Below, piece by piece: positions 16,649 through 27,253 of a stretch of 64,000 nucleotides of DNA (positions are counted from its first letter, which is position 1; every line of letters begins with the position of its first letter). The position numbers and the translations under genes were made by a program. Origin of the DNA: Nitrosospira sp. Its GTDB lineage: Bacteria > Pseudomonadota > Gammaproteobacteria > Burkholderiales > Nitrosomonadaceae. The stretch is taken from contig JACCWK010000055.1 of NCBI GenBank assembly GCA_013697655.1, positions 1 through 64,000 on the forward strand. Direction: 5' to 3'. The notes below the pieces were generated by a model that searched no databases, was not told the DNA's origin, and was given only the letters and a program-made list of their open reading frames with translations.

Positions 16649-17194
16649 ATGGCACAAGAAAATAATAACCTCATCTGGATAGATATGGAAATGAGCGGGC
16701 TGAGCCCGGACAATGATCGTATCATCGAAGTCGCGCTGGTAGTGACCGATTCTCAATTAAACGTGGTGGCGGAGGCACCGGTGCTGGTGGTGTCCCAATC
16801 AGAGGCTGTGCTGAATGGCATGGACAGCTGGAATAAGTCCACTCACGCCAAATCCGGTCTTATCGACAAGATTAAAATATCCACGCTGGCGGAGGCCGAG
16901 GTGGAGGCGCGCATGATAGCGTTTCTGCAAGAGCATGTTCCACCTGGAGTTTCTCCTATGTGCGGCAATTCTATCTGCCAGGATCGACGTTTTCTTGCGC
17001 GTTGGATGCCGCAACTGGAGACATATTTTCATTACCGTAATCTTGACGTGAGTACCCTGAAAGAATTGGTAAAGCGTTGGAAACCTGAGATCGCGTCAGG
17101 TCTGACCAAGCAATGCAAGCATGAGGCGCTGGCGGATATTTATGATTCCATTATCGAGATGAAGTATTACCGCGAGCATTTCCTCAAGGCATAG
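16649..17194 (+). CDS. orn: Oligoribonuclease
   Basis: A 181-aa DEDDh 3'-5' exonuclease that degrades 2-5 nt RNA and pGpG, finishing mRNA and c-di-GMP turnover. The motifs are [20 protein letters not shown] (Exo I), [13 protein letters not shown] (Exo II) and [12 protein letters not shown] (Exo III, with the catalytic His). Length matches the family exactly. SD aggaaag precedes ATG 16649. It stands alone, followed 80 bp later by glgP. Confidence 0.97.
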   Translation: MAQENNNLIWIDMEMSGLSPDNDRIIEVALVVTDSQLNVVAEAPVLVVSQSEAVLNGMDSWNKSTHAKSGLIDKIKISTLAEAEVEARMIAFLQEHVPPGVSPMCGNSICQDRRFLARWMPQLETYFHYRNLDVSTLKELVKRWKPEIASGLTKQCKHEALADIYDSIIEMKYYREHFLKA

Positions 17195-17274
17195 AGCGGA
17201 TAGAATAAAACTAAGACGCAATTTTCGTTCCGGTTCGACATAACCCTTTACCATCCCTTCAAGGAAAAATCAGC

Positions 17275-19830
17275 ATGTCCTCGGGAACCGCATTCACTAT
17301 CGCTGTCAATCCAAAGATACCTCCTCGTCTGGCTCGTCTGGAAGAACTGGCCAACGATCTCCGGTACAGCTGGGACCGTTCCACACGCTCGTTGTTTTCG
17401 CGCCTTCACCCTGATCTATGGGGCGCGGTGGGGCATAATCCAAAAGCATTCCTTAAGCGCGTGGATGAATCTGTGCTGCTGAAAGCGGCAGAAGATCAGG
17501 TGTTCCTGGCCAATTACAACAGCATCCTGTCGGCTTATGATTCGTATCGTTCCGAGCCGGTACGGCAAGATGTTATGAGAGATTTGCAACCGGATGATCG
17601 GGTGGCGTACTTTTGTTTCGAATTCGGCTTCCATGAAAGTTTTCCAATTTATTCGGGCGGTCTCGGCATTCTGGCCGGAGATCATTGCAAGGCGGCGAGC
17701 GACTTACGCGTACCACTGGTCGGTGTCGGCCTGCTCTATCGACACGGATATTTTTATCAGACCATAGACAATCAGGGTAACCAGCAGGTCACCTACACCG
17801 ACTCGGAGTTCGAAGACCTGCCAGTGACGCCGGTATTGAGCGACAGTGGTTCGGAAGTAAAGATCGAAGTCGAATTGCTCCAACGTAAAGTGATGGTGAA
17901 GATTTGGCAGGCAAAAATAGGTCATGTCACGCTCTATCTGCTGGATACCGATCTGCCGGAAAATACCTCCCAGGATCGTGACATCACCCACCAACTCTAC
18001 GGCGGCGACAAAACCATGCGGGTCGAGCAGGAAATCATTCTCGGCGTTGGTGGGGCTCGCGCGCTACGTGAAGTGGGAGTAAAACCGACGATATGGCATA
18101 TCAATGAGGGCCATGCGGCATTCATGATGCTTGAGCGTATGCGCGATCTGGTGCGGCAGGGGCTGGATTTTGCAAGCGCTTTAGAAGCAGTGGCAGCAAA
18201 TACGGTATTCACTACGCATACCGCGGTACCGGCAGGACATGACTATTTCAGCGATGAGATGATGTTCAGATATTTTGAGGAATTTCGCCGTGACCTGGGA
18301 ATCACCCATGAAGAGTTTATGGCACTTGGCCGCGTCTCTGGCAGCCACGATTTCAACATGACGGCTCTTGCCATTCACGGTTCGCGCTCGCACAATGGGG
18401 TTAGCAAAATACACGGTAATGTATCGGCACGTATCTGCAGGGATTTGTGGCCGCAGATCGAGCCCGAAGAAAATCCGATGGCATATATCACGAATGGCGT
18501 ACACGTGCCAACTTTTCTGGCGCAGGAATGGGTTGATTTATTCGACCGCTACCTTGGTTATGAATGGCGCAACAATATATCCGATACAGAATATTGGTCT
18601 CGTATTGATACGATACCCGATCACTTGTTCTGGAGCGTGCGTCAAACGCTGAAATCCCAGATGCTTTATGGCATACGCGCTCGTATCGCCACGCAAAACG
18701 CTCGCAATCATGGCTCTGAGGCGCATCTCGATCGGTTGTTAAAATTCACCGACCCTATTAATCCAAATGTCTTGACCCTGGGTTTTGCGCGCCGTTTTGC
18801 CACATACAAACGCGCCGCCCTGCTGTTCGAAGATCTTGATTGGTTGCGCAGAATCATACTGAATCGCGAACGCCCGGTATTGATAATCTTTGCTGGCAAG
18901 GCGCACCCGGCTGACGTTCCGGGACAGGATCTGATTCGCCGAGTCAGCCAGATCGCTCACCTGCCGGAATTTGAAGGACAACTTCTGCTGGTCGAGAACT
19001 ATGACCTCCGTCTCGCGCGGCGACTGGTGGCGGGAGTGGATGTATGGCTTAACAGTCCGGTATATCCGTTAGAAGCAAGCGGTACCTCAGGCATGAAAGC
19101 GGGCATCAACGGGACGATCAACCTGAGTGTACTCGATGGCTGGTGGGGAGAAGGCTATAACGGCAAGAATGGCTGGGCCATCAAGCCGGGGCCGGAGAAT
19201 ATGGCCCCAGCGCTCCGCGACAAGGAAGAGAGCAGGGATTTCTACGAAACGCTGCAAGATCATGTGGTGCCGCTTTACTATAGCCGCGATAAATTCGGTT
19301 ACTCGCCAGAGTGGGTGAAAATGGCCAAAAACTCGATGATGTCGTTGCTGCCGCGCTATAACTCCGCGCGTATGGTTAGCGAGTACACCAAGAATTTTTA
19401 TGTTCCAGCCAGCAGGCACGGGACTTTGTATGCTGCGAATGACTTCAGCGGCGCAAAAAAAGTTGCCGCCTGGAAAGCTTTTGTGAGAAAGGCATGGGGC
19501 GGGGTCACAATTCGTCGAATCGATACTCCATCCAGGCGCATCAGCTTTGGCGATTCGCTGCAGTTGGAAGTGGCTGTGCGACTGAACGGTTTGCAGCCTG
19601 AGGATGTGATAGTGGAACTGCTGATTTGCCGTCAGTTCAAAACGAACAAGCTAGGCGATTTCAAACACTTCAGATTTGAATCTTCTGATGTCGAAGAATC
19701 GGGTGAGCGCCGGTTTACATTGAATCTTACCCCGGATTTATGCGGTAAGCTGGAGTATCACATGCGGGTTTATCCCTATCAACCATTGCTGACACATCCA
19801 TTTGAAATGGGCATGATGGTCTGGCTGTAA
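17275..19830 (+). CDS. glgP: Alpha-glucan (glycogen) phosphorylase
   Basis: An 851-aa GT35 phosphorylase that releases glucose-1-phosphate from glycogen. The N-terminal 120 residues are the DUF3417 domain (PPRLARLEELANDLRYSWDR) of the archaeal/bacterial 'short-type' phosphorylases. The catalytic core has YSGGLGILAGDHCKAASDLR, and EASGTSGMKAGINGTINLS, in which the PLP lysine is about residue 608. The last 100 residues form a beta-rich domain (VEVLLICRQFK-like). SD aagga precedes ATG 17275. It converges on glgA, with only 29 bp between the stops. It supplies the mobilising arm of the glycogen cluster. Confidence 0.95.
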   Translation: MSSGTAFTIAVNPKIPPRLARLEELANDLRYSWDRSTRSLFSRLHPDLWGAVGHNPKAFLKRVDESVLLKAAEDQVFLANYNSILSAYDSYRSEPVRQDVMRDLQPDDRVAYFCFEFGFHESFPIYSGGLGILAGDHCKAASDLRVPLVGVGLLYRHGYFYQTIDNQGNQQVTYTDSEFEDLPVTPVLSDSGSEVKIEVELLQRKVMVKIWQAKIGHVTLYLLDTDLPENTSQDRDITHQLYGGDKTMRVEQEIILGVGGARALREVGVKPTIWHINEGHAAFMMLERMRDLVRQGLDFASALEAVAANTVFTTHTAVPAGHDYFSDEMMFRYFEEFRRDLGITHEEFMALGRVSGSHDFNMTALAIHGSRSHNGVSKIHGNVSARICRDLWPQIEPEENPMAYITNGVHVPTFLAQEWVDLFDRYLGYEWRNNISDTEYWSRIDTIPDHLFWSVRQTLKSQMLYGIRARIATQNARNHGSEAHLDRLLKFTDPINPNVLTLGFARRFATYKRAALLFEDLDWLRRIILNRERPVLIIFAGKAHPADVPGQDLIRRVSQIAHLPEFEGQLLLVENYDLRLARRLVAGVDVWLNSPVYPLEASGTSGMKAGINGTINLSVLDGWWGEGYNGKNGWAIKPGPENMAPALRDKEESRDFYETLQDHVVPLYYSRDKFGYSPEWVKMAKNSMMSLLPRYNSARMVSEYTKNFYVPASRHGTLYAANDFSGAKKVAAWKAFVRKAWGGVTIRRIDTPSRRISFGDSLQLEVAVRLNGLQPEDVIVELLICRQFKTNKLGDFKHFRFESSDVEESGERRFTLNLTPDLCGKLEYHMRVYPYQPLLTHPFEMGMMVWL

Positions 19831-19859
19831 TTTCGTTTGTGGTTGCGATTAAGAATGCA

Positions 19860-21344
19860 TCAGGATAGTAAGGACAAGTAGATTTTTCGGTAGCCGGCGG
19901 CGCTGGAGCGCCAACTAAAATCTTTAGCCATGCCATTTTTCTTTAGGCGGCGCCAGACTGATTTATTATTATAAGCAAGGGTGACACGCCGGATAGCGCC
20001 CAGAAGACCAGCGGGGGTCATGTCGAGGAATAAGAAACCGCTGGCGCTTCCATCAGCCAGCGTTGCAGATGTACAATCGACCACTGTATCAATCAACCCC
20101 CCTGTAGCATGAACCAGCGGCGGCGTCCCGTAACGCTGGCTATACATCTGATTCAGACCGCAGGGCTCGAAGCGGGAGGGCATCAGAAAACTGTCCGCTC
20201 CAGCTTCAATCAGATGGGAGAGCCTTTCATCAAAGCCAATACGTACCGCAATTTTTCCGGAATGGCTTTTTGCCATAGCCAACAATTGTTGCTGCAGCAC
20301 CGCTTCGCCGCTACCTAGAACAGCCAACTGTGCTGGCATTTCGGTTAGTTGTGCCGCCACTTGCAGTAACAGGTCGCAACCTTTCTGGTGCGTGAGGCGA
20401 CTTATCAAACCGAATAAAGGAATGCCGGGATCGACAACCAGTCCGAATAACTGTTGTAGTGCCTGTTTGTTGGCGGCTTTGGCGGCAAGAGTGCTTGCAG
20501 TGTAATTTCGTACAAGGGCGGGATCGGTAGCGGGGTCCCATTCGAGGGTATCGATACCATTGGCGATGCCGCTAATATCCTCACGACGGGTCGCTAGCAA
20601 TCCTTGCATGCCAAAACCCAGCGGTGCCGTCTGAATTTCTCTGGCGTAGCTGGGGCTCACGGTTGCGATATGGTCGGAATAATAGAGTCCGGCTTTGAGG
20701 AAGGACATGCCGCCGTAATATTCGGCACCGTTTATATTGAAACTGGCGGCGGGGAGTCCCAGTTGAACTACGGTGTCGGCAGGAAAGACGCCCTGGAATG
20801 CGAGATTATGGATCGTCATGAGGGACGCGGCTTTTTTACCTTGATAAAAATGCAGATATGCCGGAACGAGACCACTCTGCCAATCGTTGCAGTGCGCGAT
20901 GTGCGGATGCCAGGAAAGGGGGCTGGCATCGCTCGCCAGAATCGCGCCGATTTTAGAAAGAAGACCGAAACGCAATGCATTATCTGGCCAGTCATGTCCG
21001 GCAGCATCTGTATAAGAACCCCCTTCGCGCTGATAGAGCGTGGGGCAATCAAGAACGAATACAGGAACGCTCGCGGATCCGCCAGATGGCAGCCGTGCGG
21101 ATAACAGCGTTGATGACGGAAACGGTGCCTGAGCAGTAAATTCTGCTATTTTGCGTTTATGCTTCAGTCCTGATAGTACCTGAGGATAGCCTGGAATAAG
21201 CAAACGCACATCAACCTTAAGTTCGCGCAATGCAACCGGTAGCGCGGCGCTTACATCTCCTAAGCCGCCAGTTTTGTTTAGAGGATGGACCTCCGGCGTG
21301 ATGAATAGAACGCAAAGACTGGAGTGTGATAGAGCAGGTGCCAT
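19860..21344 (-). CDS. glgA: Glycogen synthase (ADP-glucose dependent)
   Basis: A 494-aa GT5 glycosyltransferase adding glucose from ADP-glucose to the non-reducing ends. The N-terminal KTGGLGDVSAALPVALRE binds the nucleotide sugar. SRLTHQKGCDLLL and SRFEPCGLNQMYSQRYGTPP mark the C-terminal Rossmann domain with the conserved EPCGL. Length is normal for bacterial GlgA. It is the third frame in the leftward glgB - small ORF - glgA block, so it is probably expressed with glgB. Confidence 0.96.
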   Translation of the reverse strand: MAPALSHSSLCVLFITPEVHPLNKTGGLGDVSAALPVALRELKVDVRLLIPGYPQVLSGLKHKRKIAEFTAQAPFPSSTLLSARLPSGGSASVPVFVLDCPTLYQREGGSYTDAAGHDWPDNALRFGLLSKIGAILASDASPLSWHPHIAHCNDWQSGLVPAYLHFYQGKKAASLMTIHNLAFQGVFPADTVVQLGLPAASFNINGAEYYGGMSFLKAGLYYSDHIATVSPSYAREIQTAPLGFGMQGLLATRREDISGIANGIDTLEWDPATDPALVRNYTASTLAAKAANKQALQQLFGLVVDPGIPLFGLISRLTHQKGCDLLLQVAAQLTEMPAQLAVLGSGEAVLQQQLLAMAKSHSGKIAVRIGFDERLSHLIEAGADSFLMPSRFEPCGLNQMYSQRYGTPPLVHATGGLIDTVVDCTSATLADGSASGFLFLDMTPAGLLGAIRRVTLAYNNKSVWRRLKKNGMAKDFSWRSSAAGYRKIYLSLLS

Positions 21345-21418
21345 GAATATCTGGATCCTCTTAAACGATTCCCAAGCCTGAACCGCCTGATCGTGGTGGA
21401 CGGGTTCGCCGCCGGTCG

Positions 21419-21604
21419 CTACGAAGTGGCGATGTTACCAGCGAGTGATTTATGCTGAGGCACAATGATTCGCATGCCATTGCCGATCGGCCGATTTGCG
21501 GTCAGTGCGGCTTTGATAATTTCCGATGACGGCGCGAATGACGTGGCGCTCACAACCTTGCGCGTGCGCACTAAATTTTTCTCCAGATCAGTATCAGATT
21601 TCAT
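21419..21604 (-). CDS. Small hypothetical protein between glgB and glgA
   Basis: A 61-codon ORF whose ATG (21604) lies inside the last codons of glgB and overlaps it by 11 bp, with the sequence taatggatg just upstream acting as a possible SD. It ends 75 bp before glgA. The peptide ([20 protein letters not shown]...) is mixed-charge, with no membrane segment, and I recognise no family. Overlap and operon position argue for translational coupling, but its length is near the chance limit. Confidence 0.4.
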   Translation of the reverse strand: MKSDTDLEKNLVRTRKVVSATSFAPSSEIIKAALTANRPIGNGMRIIVPQHKSLAGNIATS

Positions 21605-23864
21605 CCATTAACATCACAGCACCACGCGAGCTTTCAAGCGAAAGTATAATCCCCGCAAGTGGTGGTAGCGTGATAACGACGGAATCCGGCAGTCCCATCC
21701 ATGGCTCACCAGTAGTATCGATGTGTCCCATGTTACCCAGATTGCTGCCGCCGTAGTATGAAGAATCGCTATTGAATATCTCATGATAATTTCCGCATGA
21801 AGGGACACCGATGCGATAATCTTTTCTCGCTACCGGCGTAAAATTGAGTACGACCAGCACAAATAAACCATCGCATGCACGGCGTAGATAGCTGATGACA
21901 GAGTTATCGGCGTCGTGACAGTCTATCCAGGCAAAACCTTCCGGTAAAAAGTCAAGTTGATGTAACGCAGGGAGATGACTGTATAGGCGATTGAGGTCGC
22001 GCAATGTTGCCTGCACGCCGCGATGCTGGTCGTATTCCAGCTGATACCAGTCCAGTTCAAGGCTGGCGTTCCATTCACGGCCCTGAGCAAATTCATTGCC
22101 CATGAAATTGAGCTTCTTGCCGGGGTAGGTCATTTGATAAGTAAATAACAGGCGCATGTTTGCGAATTTCTGCCAGGCGTCGCCGGGCATTTTGCTTAGC
22201 AGCGAGCCCTTACCATGCACGACTTCATCATGTGAGAAAGGCAGCACAAAATTTTCGGTATATGCGTACAACTGTCCGAAGGTAAGCTGATCATGGTGAA
22301 AACGCCGGTGTATCGGATCTTCCAGCATGTAGGAAAGGGTATCGTTCATCCACCCCATGTTCCATTTCATTGAGAACCCCAGCCCACCAACATAAGTAGG
22401 CCGGGATACGGCCGGCCATGAGGTGGATTCTTCAGCCAGTGTCAATGCTCCCGGAAACTCATTGTGCACCATGACGTTCAATTCACGCAGAAACTCTATA
22501 GCTTGCAGATTTTCCCTGCCGCCGTATTTGTTTTGCAGCCACTCTCCGTGCTTGCGGGAATAGTCCAGATAGAGCATGGATGCAACAGCGTCTACACGCA
22601 ATCCGTCAAGATGAAATTCAGATAACCAGTAGTGAGCGCTGGACAGCAGAAACGACTTCACCTCGTTTCGTCCAAAGTTAAAAATGTATGTGCCCCAGTC
22701 CTGATGTAATCCCATGCGCGGGTCTTCATGTTCGTACAGCGCGGTTCCGTCAAATCTCGAGAGGGCAAATGTGTCTTGCGGAAAATGCGCTGGTACCCAA
22801 TCGAGGATGACGCCGATACCAGCTCGATGACAGGCATCGACAAGAAATTTAAAATCATCCGGTGAGCCATGGCGGCTGGTAGCAGCAAAATAACCGGTAG
22901 TCTGGTAACCCCAGGATTCGTCGAGTGGGTGCTCTGAAACAGGCAGTAATTCGATATGCGTATAGCCCATTTCCCGTACATAAGGGATCAAATGATGAGC
23001 AAGCTCACGGTAGCAATAGAAACTTCCGTCCAGATGCCGCTTCCACGATCCCGCATGAATTTCGTATATATTTAACGGAGCGCGTAACCAGTTCTCTGCT
23101 GCACGCTTTGCCATCCACTCTTCATCATGCCAGGATATTTCACAACGAGCAGGTGTTCGGGCGGCATTATTGGGACGTAGCTCGTAACGCGAGGCATAGG
23201 GATCGGTTTTGAGAAAAATTTCACCGCTATTGCGGTTGCGCAACTCATATTTGTAGAGAGAATCCGATGCAAGACCGGGAATAAATAGTTCCCATACCCC
23301 GCTGGAGCCGTGGACCGCCATCGGGTGTACGCGGCCATTCCACCAGTTAAAGCCGCCGACTACGCTAACTCGCTCGGCGTTGGGAGCCCATACCGAAAAA
23401 AGTACGCCAGCAATGCCGTCAACTTCCACTGCGTGAGAACCTAAGGTACGATAAGCCTGCCATAGGCGGCCTTCATTGAACAAATAAAGATCATGCTCGG
23501 AAATTTGCGGCGGAAAAGCATAGGCATCATAAGTTTCATATGTTGCTACTTCTGGCGTGGTGTTTCCAGCTTCGACCCGCAGTAGATAGGGCATCGGAGG
23601 TGAAGCGGTGCCACGCCATTCAAAAACTCCGCCAGGATGGATTCGCGCCATTGGCTCAAAACCGCTTGCTAATTTGATCCATACATTCGTGGCATGGGAA
23701 TAGAATACCCGTACCAAGTGATAACCTTGCTCCACGCGCGCGCCAAGATAAGCGGAAGGATCATGCAGCCGCCCCGCCAATAGCGCTTCCAGCAGTGGAT
23801 TGATTTTAGAGGTTATTTCAGGTTTCATAAGGTTGGCTCGCGTGTGCGGGATTATAACTTGCAT
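21594..23864 (-). CDS. glgB: 1,4-alpha-glucan branching enzyme
   Basis: A 756-aa GH13 (subfamily 9) enzyme making alpha-1,6 branches. Two N-terminal beta-sandwich modules (a GlgB N1-like module, then CBM48 with [20 protein letters not shown]) precede the barrel. The catalytic Asp is in [20 protein letters not shown], the general acid Glu in [10 protein letters not shown], and the stabiliser in [16 protein letters not shown]. Length is that of full GlgB with the N1 domain. It is divergent from glgC across 120 bp that should hold both promoters, and co-directional with glgA. Confidence 0.97.
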   Translation of the reverse strand: MQVIIPHTRANLMKPEITSKINPLLEALLAGRLHDPSAYLGARVEQGYHLVRVFYSHATNVWIKLASGFEPMARIHPGGVFEWRGTASPPMPYLLRVEAGNTTPEVATYETYDAYAFPPQISEHDLYLFNEGRLWQAYRTLGSHAVEVDGIAGVLFSVWAPNAERVSVVGGFNWWNGRVHPMAVHGSSGVWELFIPGLASDSLYKYELRNRNSGEIFLKTDPYASRYELRPNNAARTPARCEISWHDEEWMAKRAAENWLRAPLNIYEIHAGSWKRHLDGSFYCYRELAHHLIPYVREMGYTHIELLPVSEHPLDESWGYQTTGYFAATSRHGSPDDFKFLVDACHRAGIGVILDWVPAHFPQDTFALSRFDGTALYEHEDPRMGLHQDWGTYIFNFGRNEVKSFLLSSAHYWLSEFHLDGLRVDAVASMLYLDYSRKHGEWLQNKYGGRENLQAIEFLRELNVMVHNEFPGALTLAEESTSWPAVSRPTYVGGLGFSMKWNMGWMNDTLSYMLEDPIHRRFHHDQLTFGQLYAYTENFVLPFSHDEVVHGKGSLLSKMPGDAWQKFANMRLLFTYQMTYPGKKLNFMGNEFAQGREWNASLELDWYQLEYDQHRGVQATLRDLNRLYSHLPALHQLDFLPEGFAWIDCHDADNSVISYLRRACDGLFVLVVLNFTPVARKDYRIGVPSCGNYHEIFNSDSSYYGGSNLGNMGHIDTTGEPWMGLPDSVVITLPPLAGIILSLESSRGAVMLMDEI

Positions 23865-23984
23865 GTCGGCTATGAATTAAAATCAAATTTCGCTATGGAA
23901 AAACAATACGCAGCATATAAGATGCACAGGCAGAAAAAAGAAGTGGTATAAACCCGAACGACTACCCTTGCGGACGACTATCTG

Positions 23985-25262
23985 ATGAAACAGGAGGCTG
24001 ATTTGCGTTTTCACAGTCAAATTACGCGTAATTCGTTCGCCCTGATACTGGCGGGCGGGCGTGGAAGCCGCTTGCGGCAACTTACGGACTGGCGTGCCAA
24101 GCCAGCAGTACCGTTCGGCGGCAAGTTCCGTATTATCGATTTTCCTCTTTCCAATTGTGTTAATTCCGGCATTCGCCGTATCGGCGTCGCCACCCAGTAC
24201 AAAGCGCAGAGTTTAATTAGACATATCCAGCACGGATGGGGTTTTCTCGATGGGCGATTTAAGGAATTTGTAGAACTGTTGCCAGCTCAACAGCGAATTG
24301 AGGAGACCTGGTATCAGGGGACCGCCGATGCGGTATATCAGAATATCGATATCCTGCGCCGTCATGACCCGCAGTATGTATTAATCCTGGGCGGTGATCA
24401 CGTTTACAAAATGGATTATAGCAAGTTGCTGGCGGATCACGTGGAAAAATCTGCTGAAATGACAGTAGCATGCATTGACGTCCCCTTGGGAGAGGCAAGT
24501 GCGTTTGGCGTCATGACCGTCAATGATGAATGGCGTGTCACCAGTTTTGCTGAGAAACCCGCAAACCCCACTTCCATCCCCGGGCAACTGGAGCATGTGC
24601 TAGCGAGCATGGGTATTTATGTCTTCAACGCGTCATTTCTTTACGACCAATTAATTCATGATCATGATGAGCGGCGCTCATCTCATGATTTTGGCAAAGA
24701 TCTGATTCCATATCTGGTGCCTCGCCATCGAGTATTTGCTCACCGTTTTCATGACAGTTGCGTCAACATGGCTTCAGGTGTGCCGTACTGGCGAGATGTG
24801 GGTACCGTCGACGCTTATTGGGAGGCTAATCTTGATCTTACCCATGTGACACCGGATCTTAATCTGTACGACGAGGACTGGCCGATCTGGACTCACCAGG
24901 AACAATTGCCGCCGGCCAAGTTTGTTTTCGATGACGATGACCGGCGAGGTCAGGCGCTGGACTCGATGGTTTCAGGCGGTTGCATCATTAGCGGTTCAAC
25001 GGTGCGCCGGTCGCTATTGTTTTCCAACGTACAAGTACGCAGCTACAGCAGTATCGAGGACTCAGTAATCTTGCCAAACGCGGACATCGGGCGGAATGTG
25101 CGGCTAAAACGCGTGATAGTGGATAAGAATTGTATAATACCCCCAGGCCTAATGGCAGGATTTGACCGGGTGGAAGACCAAAAGCGATTCTATGTTACTG
25201 AAAATGGCATTACGCTGATTACCCCGGAAATGTTGCAACAAAAAATACATTTTGTCAGATAA
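23985..25262 (+). CDS. glgC: Glucose-1-phosphate adenylyltransferase
   Basis: A 425-aa ADP-glucose pyrophosphorylase, the committed and allosteric step of glycogen synthesis. [20 protein letters not shown] is the nucleotide motif, [20 protein letters not shown] follows, and the C-terminal left-handed helix carries [20 protein letters not shown]. Start choice is open: ATG 23985 has a weak SD, while a perfect SD (aggagg, 23992-23997) inside the frame sits 5 bp before TTG 24003, giving 419 residues starting RFHSQITRN. It leads the rightward glgC - GH57 - GH57 set. Confidence 0.96.
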   Translation: MKQEADLRFHSQITRNSFALILAGGRGSRLRQLTDWRAKPAVPFGGKFRIIDFPLSNCVNSGIRRIGVATQYKAQSLIRHIQHGWGFLDGRFKEFVELLPAQQRIEETWYQGTADAVYQNIDILRRHDPQYVLILGGDHVYKMDYSKLLADHVEKSAEMTVACIDVPLGEASAFGVMTVNDEWRVTSFAEKPANPTSIPGQLEHVLASMGIYVFNASFLYDQLIHDHDERRSSHDFGKDLIPYLVPRHRVFAHRFHDSCVNMASGVPYWRDVGTVDAYWEANLDLTHVTPDLNLYDEDWPIWTHQEQLPPAKFVFDDDDRRGQALDSMVSGGCIISGSTVRRSLLFSNVQVRSYSSIEDSVILPNADIGRNVRLKRVIVDKNCIIPPGLMAGFDRVEDQKRFYVTENGITLITPEMLQQKIHFVR

Positions 25263-25290
25263 TCAGGGGATGAGCGACGGAGTAAAAAAC

Positions 25291-25350
25291 ATGAACAATT
25301 TATGGGACCTGATTTATTTGATCAGGTTTACATGGATATGCAACCAATAA
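25291..25350 (+). CDS. 19-codon upstream ORF overlapping the GH57 start
   Basis: The only good SD in front of the GH57 gene (ggag at 25279-25282) is placed 8 bp before ATG 25291. That ATG opens a 19-codon frame (MNNLWDLIYLIRFTWICNQ) ending at 25350, out of frame with and overlapping the GH57 start codons at 25332 and 25338. It could deliver ribosomes to the GH57 start by reinitiation. It may equally be accidental. Confidence 0.3.
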   Translation: MNNLWDLIYLIRFTWICNQ

Positions 25351-27041
25351 ACTTTGTCCTGCTTTGGCACATGCATCAGCCAGATTACCGCAATTACGAT
25401 ACTGGCGAATTTATGCTGCCCTGGGTGTATCTGCATGCCATAAAGGATTACACCGATATGGTCTCGCATCTCGAAGCGCACCCTTCCATGAAGGCAGTAA
25501 TAAACTTTGTGCCGGTGCTGCTGGATCAGCTGGAGGATTATGCTGCACAGTTCGCCCTCGGACAGATAAGGGATCCGCTTTTGCGTTTGCTGGCAATGCC
25601 TGACCTGGAACGGGTCTCTACCAGCGATCGCCTACGAGTGTTTGATAGTTGTTTTCGTAGCAATCATATAACGATGATGCAGCCGTACCCTGCATATAAG
25701 CGCCTGCATGACATGCATGAAACATTACGCGGGCGCGGTGAGGCTGAACTGTCTTATCTTTCCGGCCAATATCTGGCAGATTTACTGGTGTGGTATCACC
25801 TGGCCTGGACCGGTGAAAGTGTACGAAGAAACAATGAAACCGTAGTGCGGCTGATGACCCAAGGCGGAGGATTCAGCCATGCGGATCGAGTTCAATTATT
25901 CAATCTGATCGGCGAGTTGATACAAGGGTTGATTCCGCGCTATCGAAAGCTGGCTGAATCGGGTCAGATCGAGCTGTCTACTACCCCGCATTACCATCCG
26001 CTCGCGCCGCTGCTGATCGACTTTTCCTCGGCGCGCGACAGCATGCCTGGAGAGAATCTGCCAAATGAAGCGGCGTATCCTGGGGGACGGGGCCGTGTTG
26101 CATTTCATCTAGCCTCGTCCATTGAAACTCACACGCGGCGTTTTGGCATAAAACCCAGCGGCGTGTGGCCGGCAGAGGGGGGCATATCCACGCCATTCCT
26201 GGAAATCCTAGCGGACCACAATTGTCAATGGAGCGCCAGCGGCGAGGGCGTCCTTATCAATAGCCTGCGCGCCACTTCCGCAGGTCAGAACCTGCCGGAG
26301 CGAAGCCGTTATCTCTACCGTCCCTATCGGGTACAGGGTAAGTCCGATAGCGTTACCTGCTTCTTCCGCGATGAGAGACTTTCCGACATGATCGGCTTCG
26401 AGTATGCAAAATGGTTTGGGCGCGATGCCGCCGAGCACCTGGTACACTCCCTTGAAGACATCGGCCTTAATGCGCTGCCTGGAGAGAATCCAGTAGTGAG
26501 CGTTATCCTGGATGGAGAAAATGCGTGGGAGTACTATCCTTACAACGGCTACTATTTCCTCAATGATCTCTATGAAATTCTTGAAAACCATGCTTCGATT
26601 CGCGTCACTACTTATCGTGACTACCTCGCATCAACGAGTCGTGCCGACGCCGCTATCCTGCCGGTATTAGCGGCGGGAAGCTGGGTATACGGGACATTCT
26701 CGACCTGGATCGGCGACCGGGACAAGAATTACGCTTGGGATCTGTTATGTGCGGCCAAGCATAGTTACGATCTCGTAACGCAAAGTGGACGCTTGACTGG
26801 TGAGGAGAAGATCAAAGCCGAGCGCCAACTGGCTTCCTGCGAAAGTTCTGACTGGTTCTGGTGGCTAGGCGATTATAATCCCCCGTATGTGGTATCGAGC
26901 TTCGACCAGCTATTCCGCGATAACTTGGCTAATCTTTACTCTCTGCTGAAATTACCAGTACCGGCCGCCGTACTAGAGCCTATCAGCCAGGGTTGCGCCG
27001 CCGCCCCCGAGTCAGGTGGTGTGATGCGGCGTGCCTCTTGA
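25332..27041 (+). CDS. GH57 alpha-amylase/glucanotransferase-like glycosidase
   Basis: A 569-aa retaining glycosidase of family GH57 acting on alpha-glucans in the cytoplasm. It shows NFVLLWHMHQPDYRN (motif 1), TTPHYHPLAPLL (motif 2), SGVWPAEGGIS (motif 3, nucleophile Glu) and ILDGENAWEYYPYNGYYF (motif 4, acid Asp). The ORF extends back to ATG 25302, but that start has no SD at proper distance. ATG 25332, or 25338 at MQPINF, matches relatives better. It follows glgC by about 70 bp and likely trims or debranches glycogen; exact specificity is unknown. Confidence 0.88.
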   Translation: MDMQPINFVLLWHMHQPDYRNYDTGEFMLPWVYLHAIKDYTDMVSHLEAHPSMKAVINFVPVLLDQLEDYAAQFALGQIRDPLLRLLAMPDLERVSTSDRLRVFDSCFRSNHITMMQPYPAYKRLHDMHETLRGRGEAELSYLSGQYLADLLVWYHLAWTGESVRRNNETVVRLMTQGGGFSHADRVQLFNLIGELIQGLIPRYRKLAESGQIELSTTPHYHPLAPLLIDFSSARDSMPGENLPNEAAYPGGRGRVAFHLASSIETHTRRFGIKPSGVWPAEGGISTPFLEILADHNCQWSASGEGVLINSLRATSAGQNLPERSRYLYRPYRVQGKSDSVTCFFRDERLSDMIGFEYAKWFGRDAAEHLVHSLEDIGLNALPGENPVVSVILDGENAWEYYPYNGYYFLNDLYEILENHASIRVTTYRDYLASTSRADAAILPVLAAGSWVYGTFSTWIGDRDKNYAWDLLCAAKHSYDLVTQSGRLTGEEKIKAERQLASCESSDWFWWLGDYNPPYVVSSFDQLFRDNLANLYSLLKLPVPAAVLEPISQGCAAAPESGGVMRRAS

Positions 27042-27253
27042 GAGAACGGCCATTAACAACCCGCTTCACTGTTGTAATTCAACGCTGTTATTGCTGAAGC
27101 AAGCTAGAAGCGGCATTTCGGCCATATTAGCAAAAACTGTGGCATTTCCAGAAGATACGGTATAAAACGTACAATTGGGCACTCTACGGTGCCGAAATTG
27201 CGCTTGCGCGCGTATAAATCCGTGACGAAAGTCTTTTTCTCGAGGATAACTCG

